A stretch of DNA of 6,808 bases from Acidobacteriota bacterium (GTDB lineage: Bacteria; Acidobacteriota; Blastocatellia; Pyrinomonadales; Pyrinomonadaceae). The stretch spans positions 1 through 6,808 of the forward strand of contig JAIVJP010000147.1 of the NCBI GenBank assembly GCA_020199975.1, read 5' to 3'. The notes beneath the pieces were generated by a model. The model was not told the origin of the DNA and did not search any database. It worked only from the letters and a program-made list of their open reading frames with translations. This document shows positions 1-5,782 of this stretch, in pieces. Position numbers and translations under genes: made by a program. The stretch's first letter is position 1; every line of letters begins with the position of its first letter.

Positions 1-509
1 AAGCCGACGTCAGGGCCCGGGCGATGGAGCTGGTCACGCAGTTGCGATCCGGCGCCGATTTTGGGGCGCTCGCTGCAGCTAACTCAGAACGCGAGCTGAA
101 TGGAGTCCGCGTTGCGCCCCAGAACAAGGGCAAGGTCGGCCGTTTTGAAATGCCAAATCTTCGCGACGAGATTGCCAAGCAAATCAAGGGTGTGAAAGTA
201 GGCGGCGTCAGCGAACCGCTGAAGATTAATGATGGCTATCAAGTCCTCCGCGTTGATGAGCGTACCGAGGCAAGCAGTACGGCTGTCTTCAATGAAAATC
301 AGGTGCGCGAGGCTATTACTATCGAACGTTCGCGTAAGGAACGTGAGATGTATCTCCGCAATTTGCTTAACGACGCATACATCAAGATTTCCGACAGTTA
401 TCGTGCATCTGTCGAGCCACTGCTGAAGCTCAACACCGCAGCCGCGGCCAAGTCTGATGAATCCACATCCGGAAAGAACTCCGACAAGAACAAGAGTAAG
501 AAGCCCTAA
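1..509 (+). CDS. Peptidyl-prolyl cis-trans isomerase, parvulin (PpiC/SurA) type, C-terminal part
   Basis: The gene enters from the left edge; the frame is open from base 3 and ends at TAA 507-509, giving 168 visible residues. The first ~85 residues match the second half of a parvulin domain: the GADF...LA...S segment (GADF at visible residues 17-20), a K-G-K-V-G-R-F strand where the family usually has GG-x-LG, a helix ending in G-x-V-S-E-P, and the closing strand G-Y-Q-V-L-R-V-D-E-R. After it come a charged helical stretch and a low-complexity Ala/Ser/Lys tail. Parvulins isomerise X-Pro bonds; SurA/PrsA-like members work outside the cytoplasm on exported proteins. The signal peptide and SurA-like N-terminal domain would lie upstream and cannot be seen, so export is inferred. 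The internal ATG at 24 falls inside the domain and is not the real start. The S4 gene follows after 87 bp on the same strand. Confidence 0.85.
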   Translation, partial: ADVRARAMELVTQLRSGADFGALAAANSERELNGVRVAPQNKGKVGRFEMPNLRDEIAKQIKGVKVGGVSEPLKINDGYQVLRVDERTEASSTAVFNENQVREAITIERSRKEREMYLRNLLNDAYIKISDSYRASVEPLLKLNTAAAAKSDESTSGKNSDKNKSKKP

Positions 510-563
510 ATCGCAGGGCCGCCCTAGCTTCTGTTGCACTTCTAAATTGAATTCGCGGATGAC

Positions 564-584
564 AAATGAGAAATGGAAAATGGA
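564..584 (+). repeat. Tandem heptamer repeat, three units
   Basis: Three 7-bp units lie head to tail: AAATGAG (564-570), AAATGGA (571-577) and AAATGGA (578-584). The last two are identical and the first differs at its last two bases. The tract is A/G-rich and ends 12 bp before the ATG of the S4-domain gene, so it would be in that gene's leader. No function can be read from it; it may be a slippage-generated simple repeat. Confidence 0.6.
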
Positions 585-596
585 TTTATAAGGTGA

Positions 597-863
597 ATGC
601 GCTTAGATGTCTTTCTCAAGGCAAGTCGTCTTTGCCTGCGGCGCACGGTTGCGCAGAAGTTGTGCGAGGCGGGACTTGTACTAATTAATGCGAAACCTGC
701 CAAGTCTGCCAACTCGGTAAAGCCAGGTGACGAAATAACGATTCGGCGTCGGGATCGAATAGCCAGAGTGCGAGTTCTCTCAATGCCCGCAGCTCGACAA
801 TCTTCCCGCAAAGATGCAAACGCTCTTTTCGAACTCCTGAGTGAAGAGACTTTAGCGACTTGA
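597..863 (+). CDS. S4-domain RNA-binding protein, RqcP/Hsp15 type
   Basis: The product is an 88-residue basic protein that is almost entirely an S4 RNA-binding domain. It opens with MRLDVFLKASRL, followed by the R-R-T-V-A-Q-K-L helix, then G-L-V-L-I-N and V-K-P-G-D-E-I-T-I (residues 26-50), all typical of the S4 fold. It ends with a short helix, K-D-A-N-A-L-F-E-L-L. Length and layout fit the RqcP (YabO) group, about 86 residues in Bacillus, better than the longer E. coli Hsp15. Those proteins bind 50S subunits carrying stalled peptidyl-tRNA and assist ribosome-associated quality control; that role here is inferred from the family. A TGA in frame directly before ATG 597 fixes this as the earliest start. 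The only Shine-Dalgarno match is AAGG at 590-593, unusually close to the ATG. The stop overlaps the TTG used by the dus frame. Confidence 0.82.
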   Translation: MRLDVFLKASRLCLRRTVAQKLCEAGLVLINAKPAKSANSVKPGDEITIRRRDRIARVRVLSMPAARQSSRKDANALFELLSEETLAT

Positions 864-1816
864 GCAGGTTGAGATCGAGGTTCGACCATTTGCGGGCTGT
901 CAGAACAGCGAGCCGTAGCGACCCGGTCTGGGTTGCTGAGTGTCAGATGCGTTTCTATGCAGAGGAGCGGCCATTTGCAGCGCAGATCTTTGGCGGTCAG
1001 CCTGAGCGAATGCGTACGGCAGCGGAGATGGCGGAAGAGGTTGGTGCGGATATTCTCGATGTTAACTGTGGTTGTCCGGCGCCGAAAGTAGTGAAACACG
1101 GGGGCGGCTCGGCCCTCTTGAAGGATCATGAACGGCTGGAAACAATCCTTAAAGAGATCAAGAAGGCGATCACGATTCCATTGACGATCAAGATTCGCGC
1201 AGGCTTTTGCGACCTCACAATTAATGCCGTTGAAACCGCCAAGCTTGCTGAAGCATGCGGCGTCGAGCATATCGCTCTTCACGGTCGCACGAAGGAACAG
1301 GGCTATCGAGGACTGGCGAATTGGGACCTGGTAAAGCAAGTCAAGGAGGCGGTGAAGGTGCCGGTGTCTGGCAGCGGCGACGTCACTACCATCGAGGGCG
1401 CCTTTGCGCGTTTTCGTGAGACAGGCTGCGATGGCGTTTTGATTGGCCGCGGGGCGATGGCGAATCCATGGATCTTTCGTCAGATTGAAGATGCCAGCCA
1501 GGGTCGCGAGCCCTTTCAACCTTCCCTCGCCGACAAACGTGAGATCCTGCTCGAGTATTTCGACATGTTGCGCGAAGACATGCCTGCGACGCCGGCGATC
1601 AATCGCATGAAACAGCTCGCCGGCCAATTTACTCGCGGGCTTCAAGGCGGCGCACTCTTCCGCACCTCGCTCTATCACTCGCACTCCGTAGAGGAAATCC
1701 TCTCACGCATCAAGGAGTACTTTTCAGCAATTGAAACGGGCCAACCCTATTACGGAGAAGCTGGAGCACAGGTGGAAGAGGCACCTGTGCTCGATTCATG
1801 CGAAGCCGCGGCATAG
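860..1816 (+). CDS. dusB: tRNA-dihydrouridine synthase, DusB-like, with defective N-terminus
   Basis: Dus enzymes use FMN and NADPH to reduce uridines in tRNA to dihydrouridine in the cytoplasm. From residue 30 the match is clear: RFYAEERPFAAQIFGG, the active-site loop N-C-G-C-P with the presumed catalytic Cys72, K-H-G-G-G-S-A-L-L, the L-T-I-K-I-R strand (Lys111), H-G-R-T (His141) and I-G-R-G-A-M-A-N-P-W (195-204). Residues 1-29 do not match. The family's first ~58 residues, including the LAPMAG-(V/I)-TD flavin-binding segment, are replaced by about 29 residues. The frame opens at TTG 860, whose last two bases fall in the TGA stop of the S4 gene. No better start exists, because an in-frame stop lies at 842-844 and the next ATG is 947. 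The protein as read probably lacks a complete FMN site. It is either a recently damaged gene or a sequence/assembly error. The 290 well-conserved codons after residue 29 contain no stop. Confidence 0.85.
   Translation: MSRLRSRFDHLRAVRTASRSDPVWVAECQMRFYAEERPFAAQIFGGQPERMRTAAEMAEEVGADILDVNCGCPAPKVVKHGGGSALLKDHERLETILKEIKKAITIPLTIKIRAGFCDLTINAVETAKLAEACGVEHIALHGRTKEQGYRGLANWDLVKQVKEAVKVPVSGSGDVTTIEGAFARFRETGCDGVLIGRGAMANPWIFRQIEDASQGREPFQPSLADKREILLEYFDMLREDMPATPAINRMKQLAGQFTRGLQGGALFRTSLYHSHSVEEILSRIKEYFSAIETGQPYYGEAGAQVEEAPVLDSCEAAA
1764..1792. repeat. Perfect 11-bp inverted repeat in the dus 3' end
   Basis: GAGCACAGGTG (1764-1774) and CACCTGTGCTC (1782-1792) are exact reverse complements separated by a 7-base loop. 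The element sits within dus, ending 21 bp before its TAG, in the part coding for the non-conserved C-terminal tail. On the other strand it lies 43-71 bp beyond the stop of the convergent L,D-transpeptidase gene. No T-run follows on either strand, so it is not a textbook intrinsic terminator. It could still limit read-through or protect 3' ends in this convergent region, which is an inference. Confidence 0.7.
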
Positions 1817-1834
1817 TCACGCCATCGTCCGCAA

Positions 1835-3190
1835 TCAGCTTTTAGCTTTCTGCATCCCGGTACTACCACCTGCCATCGCCGGGTAACCCTTACCCTTCAA
1901 GGCCGCAACCTCAATGACAATCTCTTTCTTGCCTTTGAAGTTGCGGGTGACTCTTCCGCTCTTCTGAACGACCGCTTTGGGCGAGGAAACTGGTGAGGTG
2001 CTGGGAGAAGCCGTAATTTTGGCAGGTGCCACGGAATCCTGGTCCAGCTTCCCCTTCGCATCGCGAGACATTTCCTCCAATGCTTCGAGAACCTGCGAGC
2101 GTTCTTCCTCAGTTAAGTCTTCGACCTTGACGCCGTTGGCCTCTAGCACCGCGCGGAGATTTTCTTCCGTGTTGGTGTTGCGATCATAGACGTCGCGGTA
2201 GATGTGCAGCTTCCTGTCCTCTGCCACAATTGTTTCGTAGCGCAGTTCCACTGGCACCGCGTCGCTGAATGTGACTTGCTTGGTCTCACTTCTTTTCTTC
2301 TTGTAAGTGGCGATATCTGCGTCAGACAGTTTTTCCCCGGCTAGCTGGGCCAGGACCTTGGCGAAGTCCTGGGCCATAGCATCCGTCAATCCAACGCAGC
2401 CGTGCGAGGCAAACGTGCCGAGTTTTGCGCGGCTCTTTCCCCCATGAATCAGTGATGGTGATCCGATGGGAATCTTCAACAGACCAAGCGGGTTTAGCTT
2501 GCTGCCTGCCTCGACCTTTTCCCCGACCTTGACCTTCGACGAAGGTGACTCCACCCAGGGCTCATCGGGAGGTGTCCACGTGGGATTGAATATGATCGCC
2601 TTAGCCTTACGCAGGCCGGTTGGCAAAGGAAACTCCGGATAACCGATTCCTACCTTGTACGACTTGACCAGCCGGCCAGCTTCGAACACGTCCATCCTGT
2701 AGGCAGGTGCGTTAACCACGACGCGGCTGTCGGTCGGCACGGCATTGGGTGCGCTGGCGACGCTCTTCTCGTTCTTTGTATCCGGGTCATCGCCGCCTGC
2801 GCGCCACCGCTCACTGACGAACGCAGCCAGCTCAGACCCCTTGTCCGGTCCGACGATTTCTTTCATCCGGTTCGCGGCGAGCTCACGAGCTGCTGCCGTT
2901 GTGCCGCGGTGATCTCCAGTAGCTATTTGATCGTCGGTCAGGCTGAGTTTTGTTTTTAATTCGGTGGTGAACGCCTCGTCCGATGCGAAGAACGCGTCGA
3001 GCACCGGTAAGGTGACCGGAACAGCCGAGACATCCGTTGCCGCCGCGACCGTTGGTGACGGTGATGGCGATGGCGTTGTCCGACCTGTTTCGGAATTCGA
3101 GTTGCTCGTTGGTTGAGTGACGCAGGCCGCTCCGCATAGGGCCAATGCGAGGCCCAGGGCTAGCCTTGTTATTTTACAGTTTCGCTTCAT
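1835..3190 (-). CDS. L,D-transpeptidase (YkuD domain), probable lipoprotein
   Basis: L,D-transpeptidases cross-link peptidoglycan stem peptides or attach proteins to them, using a catalytic Cys in the periplasm. The 451-residue product starts with a signal peptide (KRNCK, then a hydrophobic run 10-22) and a possible though imperfect lipobox, GAAC, with Cys23 as the lipidation site. A Ser/Thr/Pro linker follows (about 27-50), then a helical region (60-130). The YkuD domain covers about residues 155-335: IHGG (His249) and SHGC (His263, Cys265), with an FNPTWTPP segment at 201-208 and a VPVELRYET strand near 312. The residue after SHGCV is Gly, where many family members have Arg or Asn. A ~110-residue charged C-terminal extension (340-451) is unassigned. 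On the minus strand AAGGAAGG lies about 9 bp before ATG 3190, supporting this start. Downstream the gene converges on dus. Confidence 0.88.
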   Translation of the reverse strand: MKRNCKITRLALGLALALCGAACVTQPTSNSNSETGRTTPSPSPSPTVAAATDVSAVPVTLPVLDAFFASDEAFTTELKTKLSLTDDQIATGDHRGTTAAARELAANRMKEIVGPDKGSELAAFVSERWRAGGDDPDTKNEKSVASAPNAVPTDSRVVVNAPAYRMDVFEAGRLVKSYKVGIGYPEFPLPTGLRKAKAIIFNPTWTPPDEPWVESPSSKVKVGEKVEAGSKLNPLGLLKIPIGSPSLIHGGKSRAKLGTFASHGCVGLTDAMAQDFAKVLAQLAGEKLSDADIATYKKKRSETKQVTFSDAVPVELRYETIVAEDRKLHIYRDVYDRNTNTEENLRAVLEANGVKVEDLTEEERSQVLEALEEMSRDAKGKLDQDSVAPAKITASPSTSPVSSPKAVVQKSGRVTRNFKGKKEIVIEVAALKGKGYPAMAGGSTGMQKAKS

Positions 3191-3310
3191 ATGATTCTTC
3201 CTTCCTTACTAGGGCTTGCCTAAGTATCTCAGGCTCCACGGTCGAGTCTCGGCTTGCACTGGATATGCAGCAACAGATGTTCCCACAGAAGTTGGGCGTG
3301 CTTGCCCCTG

Positions 3311-3338
3311 TTTATGCGGTCTGACTACTGACGCTCAA
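3311..3338 (-). promoter_or_regulatory. Weak candidate promoter for the L,D-transpeptidase gene
   Basis: Read on the minus strand, TTGAGC (complement of 3333-3338) is followed after 16 bp by CATAAA (complement of 3311-3316). Each hexamer matches 4 of 6 sigma70 consensus bases. It lies about 120 bp before the ATG, in the 228-bp gap after the M23 gene, where a separate promoter is reasonable. Matches this weak arise by chance, so this is only a suggestion. Confidence 0.22.
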
Positions 3339-3362
3339 ACCGGCCTGCACGATAAGCGAACG

Positions 3363-3377
3363 GCAGCAGGAGGCTGC
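3363..3377. repeat. Short inverted repeat after the M23 peptidase gene
   Basis: GCAGC (3363-3367) and GCTGC (3373-3377) can form a 5-bp stem with a 5-base loop. On the minus strand it begins about 40 bp beyond the stop codon of the M23 peptidase gene. No T-run follows in that direction, so a terminator role is weakly supported. Nothing else recognisable was seen in the gap 3191-3418 apart from the weak promoter candidate. Confidence 0.3.
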
Positions 3378-3418
3378 TCGAACTGACCATACAGAGCCAA
3401 GCCAAGCGGTTTGACTCA

Positions 3419-4012
3419 TCAATTTTTTAACAGCGGGTAGGGATTGATGTTGACACCTTCCCAATACCGCCTCGGATCGGACACCGCCGCAATTGAGAAG
3501 TGCAGGTGGTAATTGCCGAGCCCGGCATTTCCCGAGTCTCCCACGTAACCAATGACCTCACCCTGACGCACAGACTTGCCTTCGCTTAAGCCATCGGCAT
3601 AGCGCTGAAGATGCGCATAGTAAAAAATAAACTTCTTGTCCGTACTTAACTGGTAAATGGTCGTGCCTCCGAGTTCACTCTGAAACAGTTTGATAATCTG
3701 GCCGTCCGCGGCGGCAACGACCGGCGTCCCCTGAGCTGCGGGGATATCGATCGCGTCGTGCACACGTCCCTCAGAACGCGAGTCTGCAAAAGTGTCCAGT
3801 AGCTGATTCCGCTGAACGCCTGCAACCGGCACGATAAGTTTCAGCGTTACTACAAACCCAATCGGAGACTCCGGATTCGAAGTGGCACCGGCCGGGGACG
3901 GTGTGGTGGGGCGGTAGTGACCGGACTGTCTTTGCAGAAACGCCACAATCACGACCAGCAAGGCGATGCCAATCAGTAAAGTGAGAAAGACTCGTCCACG
4001 CGCGGATAACAT
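3419..4012 (-). CDS. M23 family (LytM-type) metallopeptidase, membrane-anchored
   Basis: The protein is about 197 residues. Numbered from the GTG-initiated form (198 residues), it has one N-terminal membrane helix (about 9-27), a Pro/Ser/Thr-rich spacer (about 34-52) and an M23 domain. The zinc ligands are all visible: His86 and Asp90 in HDAID, and His172 in HLHF (HxH motif, His170 the other conserved His). His135 in YYAHL is the usual second active-site His. G-x-V-I-G-Y-V-G-D-S-G-N (152-163) is typical of the family. Such enzymes are zinc endopeptidases that cut peptide cross-links in peptidoglycan, here presumably tethered to the outer face of the inner membrane. ATG 4012 is preferred; the GTG directly before it (4015) is possible. 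Its upstream site (AAGAAAG) is weak. The NADH dehydrogenase-like gene ends 20 bp upstream on the same strand, suggesting cotranscription. Confidence 0.9.
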   Translation of the reverse strand: MLSARGRVFLTLLIGIALLVVIVAFLQRQSGHYRPTTPSPAGATSNPESPIGFVVTLKLIVPVAGVQRNQLLDTFADSRSEGRVHDAIDIPAAQGTPVVAAADGQIIKLFQSELGGTTIYQLSTDKKFIFYYAHLQRYADGLSEGKSVRQGEVIGYVGDSGNAGLGNYHLHFSIAAVSDPRRYWEGVNINPYPLLKN

Positions 4013-4032
4013 CACAGGCTTTCTTGCCGAAG

Positions 4033-5280
4033 CTAAGTGTCTTGCTGAATTCCCAGGGGCAACAGGGGACGTGGGGTCGTACCTTCAAAAAACCAACTAG
4101 CCCCAACTTTCAGGCGGTGGTGCCAGGTGGGAAGACGTGAGGTGTAAAGGGCAAAGCGTGCCTGGCGTGCGAGTAATCCACCAAAGGCCTTGCCTCCGGC
4201 CAACACTGCCGCGCGCGCAGTCCCCAAGCTAACCGCTTCTCCCATCTCCTCGAAGTGTTTTGTGTGCAGTTGCTCGCCGTCGATCAGAGCGCGAACGTTG
4301 CGTGCGACAAGACCGGCTTGTTGGAAAGCTAGTTGTGCGGTGCCGGCCAGAGTTGGCGTAGCATCTTTGAAGAAGGCGATATCGCCCAGCGCGAAAACGT
4401 TCTCGTGAGCGCGAACCTGGAGTGTTGGTTCCACAAGTATCAGACCACGATTGGTTTTCTCGATGGCCAGCCTGTCGACCACGGGGTTTACTCGAACGCC
4501 GCCAGTCCACACGACGGCAGCAGTTTCAATGTCCGTCCACGCACCATTATGTTCGACGGTCACCGTGTTTGGAGTGATACGCACCACCCGAGTAAGGGTG
4601 TGAACTTCGACGCGCGACTTGGTTAGAGCTTCCGCGACAAACTCTCGAATCGGGTCACCCATGCCGGGTACAATCGTCTGTCCCATCTCGATCACGAGCA
4701 CGCGCGGCTCACCCGTCAAAGCGCGCCGTTCGAAAGCATCGCGCAGGAGGTCGGCCATTTTCGTGGAGAGCTCCACGCCGCTGGCACCAGCACCAACCAC
4801 GGCGAAAGTGAGCGCGTGCCGCGTGTCCTGCGGTGGAAGATTCGGAGGCACATGATCGAGGGCTGCCACCATGCAACTCCGAAGCAGATCCGCATGGGCG
4901 ATCTTGCGAAACGGTATTGCAAACTCCTCGGCGCCCGGAACCCCTGCGTAGTTTGTAACTCCGCCGACGGCAAGTACCAGGATGTCGTACTCAATTGGCT
5001 CGGCCGAGGCTTCGACGGTGACGCGTTCTTGAGTTAAATCGACATTTGCTACAGCGCCCTGAACCGATCTGATGTTCTCGTCGAGCAGCTCCCTATATTT
5101 TGGGGCAATATGCCACTCTTCCACTTCGCCGCTCAGATACTCGTAGAGCATAGGCGTAAATAGGAAATGGTCTTCGTCGCTGATGAGGGTGACGGATCCT
5201 GCCCCAGCAAGTTCAAGGGCGGAAAACAGGCCACCAAAGCCGCCGCCTACTATTACGATCCGGGGTTCTGCCGCTGGCAA
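4033..5280 (-). CDS. Type II NADH dehydrogenase-like FAD/NAD(P)H oxidoreductase
   Basis: NDH-2 enzymes pass electrons from NADH through FAD to quinone at the inner face of the membrane without pumping protons. The 415-residue product has a first dinucleotide-binding motif G-G-G-F-G-G (12-17) for FAD and a second, V-V-G-A-G-A-S-G-V-E (161-170), for NAD(P)H. It also has A-L-G-D (297-300), typical of FAD-binding reductases, and A-Q-L-A-F-Q (315-320), which fits the AQxAxQ quinone-site pattern of NDH-2. The C-terminus has an amphipathic-looking basic/aromatic segment (about 375-400) that could bind the membrane; there is no clear transmembrane helix. TTG 5280 is chosen because AAGGAG lies 6 bp before it and the Rossmann strand begins soon after. 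Another TTG at 5334 would add 18 residues but has no ribosome site. A related ferredoxin or sulfide:quinone reductase is less likely. Confidence 0.86.
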   Translation of the reverse strand: MPAAEPRIVIVGGGFGGLFSALELAGAGSVTLISDEDHFLFTPMLYEYLSGEVEEWHIAPKYRELLDENIRSVQGAVANVDLTQERVTVEASAEPIEYDILVLAVGGVTNYAGVPGAEEFAIPFRKIAHADLLRSCMVAALDHVPPNLPPQDTRHALTFAVVGAGASGVELSTKMADLLRDAFERRALTGEPRVLVIEMGQTIVPGMGDPIREFVAEALTKSRVEVHTLTRVVRITPNTVTVEHNGAWTDIETAAVVWTGGVRVNPVVDRLAIEKTNRGLILVEPTLQVRAHENVFALGDIAFFKDATPTLAGTAQLAFQQAGLVARNVRALIDGEQLHTKHFEEMGEAVSLGTARAAVLAGGKAFGGLLARQARFALYTSRLPTWHHRLKVGASWFFEGTTPRPLLPLGIQQDT

Positions 5281-5286
5281 TCGACG

Positions 5287-5292
5287 CTCCTT
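5287..5292 (-). promoter_or_regulatory. Shine-Dalgarno site that sets the NDH-2-like gene start
   Basis: AAGGAG on the minus strand is 6 bp from TTG 5278-5280. It is the only strong ribosome-binding match near the start, and the alternative TTG at 5332-5334 has none. It therefore favours the 415-residue product. Confidence 0.75.
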
Positions 5293-5409
5293 CAGGAAAT
5301 CAAATCTGTTGTCGAGACGGCCCGATGGTAACAAACTGTGCGGGATGAAGCACGGAGGAGCGGCGTCTCAAGTGTCCGCAGGATGCGATGCAGGGCCAAG
5401 GCTCGCTGC

Positions 5410-5439
5410 TGGACAGTGCCGGAATGGCCGTGTTAGATT
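5410..5439 (+). promoter_or_regulatory. Candidate sigma70-type promoter of rpsO
   Basis: TGGACA (5410-5415, 5 of 6 bases of the -35 consensus) and TAGATT (5434-5439, 4 of 6 of the -10 consensus) are 18 bp apart. A TGn extended -10 element lies at 5431-5433. Transcription would begin near 5446 and give a leader of about 65 bases before rpsO. Ribosomal protein genes usually have their own promoter, and the upstream gene is divergent, so one is expected here. The assignment rests on pattern matching by eye. Confidence 0.45.
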
Positions 5440-5465
5440 GAAGCGCTTTTTAAGTTAAGCGGTTG

Positions 5466-5481
5466 CCGTCTTTTAAGACGG
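5466..5481 (+). promoter_or_regulatory. Hairpin in the rpsO leader
   Basis: CCGTCTT (5466-5472) and AAGACGG (5475-5481) are perfect reverse complements. As RNA this would form about 6 bp with a small T/A-rich loop, 12 bases before the rpsO Shine-Dalgarno site. A second weak pairing, GCTT (5445-5448) with AAGC (5457-5460), lies just upstream. In several bacteria S15 represses its own translation by binding a structured leader, so this is a candidate S15 target. The known leaders differ greatly between phyla, and I cannot match this one to a described class. Confidence 0.45.
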
Positions 5482-5493
5482 ACTTACTGCTCC

Positions 5494-5500
5494 GAGGAGG
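5494..5500 (+). promoter_or_regulatory. rpsO ribosome-binding site with long spacing
   Basis: GAGGAGG is a strong Shine-Dalgarno match, 12 bases from GTG 5513, longer than the usual 5-9. A TAA in the same frame at 5507-5509 rules out any earlier start, so the GTG is the true start despite the spacing. Confidence 0.75.
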
Positions 5501-5512
5501 ATCATCTAAGCA

Positions 5513-5782
5513 GTGGCGTTAGCAAAAGAGACAAAAGAACAGATTGTTACCGATTTTCGAACCCACGAGGCTGACACCGGCTCACCACAAGTCCAGGTTG
5601 CTTTGTTAAGCAAGAGGATCAACGAACTAACCGAGCATTTCAAGACGCACAAGAAGGACAATCATTCGCGGCGCGGCCTGCTTAAGATGGTCTCGCAGCG
5701 CAGAAGTATGCTGGATTATTTGAAACGCACAGATAAGCAAGTGGACGTGTCAGGCCTAATAGTAAGCAACAAAGGCGGCTGA
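5513..5782 (+). CDS. rpsO: 30S ribosomal protein S15
   Basis: S15 binds the central domain of 16S rRNA early in assembly of the 30S subunit and contributes to an intersubunit bridge. The 89-residue length is exactly usual. Clear family signatures are MALAKETKEQIV, the T-H-E-A-D-T-G-S-P-Q-V-Q turn (17-28), L-T-E-H-F-K-T-H-K-K-D-N-H-S-R-R-G-L (39-56) with the rRNA-contacting HKKD/HSRR residues, and Q-R-R-x-M-L-D-Y-L-K (62-71). Translation starts at GTG. The last ~15 residues (KQVDVSGLIVSNKGG) depart from the common ending, which normally has an Arg-Tyr, a Leu-Ile pair and a basic LGLR-type tail. The final K-G-G codons form one arm of the downstream hairpin. pnp follows, as in many bacteria. Confidence 0.97.
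   Translation: MALAKETKEQIVTDFRTHEADTGSPQVQVALLSKRINELTEHFKTHKKDNHSRRGLLKMVSQRRSMLDYLKRTDKQVDVSGLIVSNKGG

Noticed and set aside
503..525. GCCCT/AGGGC/GCCCT pairing after the isomerase gene as a terminator
   Set aside because: Only a 5-bp stem is possible, two arms compete for the same partner, and no T-run follows.
84..539. A 151-codon minus-strand open frame opposite the isomerase gene
   Set aside because: The plus strand encodes a recognisable parvulin domain; the antisense translation resembles nothing.
547..590. TTGAAT and TTTATA as a promoter for the S4 gene
   Set aside because: The two hexamers are 32 bp apart, and the second lies almost at the start codon.
879..887. GGTTCGACC, resembling a tRNA T-loop
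   Set aside because: The flanking bases cannot form a T-stem and no anticodon or acceptor arms are present nearby.
542..1684. A 380-codon open frame on the minus strand opposite the S4 and dus genes
   Set aside because: Its translation has no recognisable domain, is rich in Arg/His/Cys as antisense frames often are, and lies opposite two genes with clear family matches.
3191..3418. The 228-bp gap as a site for a small gene or RNA
   Set aside because: No frame with a ribosome site, tRNA pattern or strong hairpin was seen; only a weak promoter candidate and a 5-bp inverted repeat.
4229..4994. Several open frames of 70-97 codons on both strands within the NDH-2-like gene
   Set aside because: They are shadows of a gene with intact FAD, NAD and quinone-site motifs.
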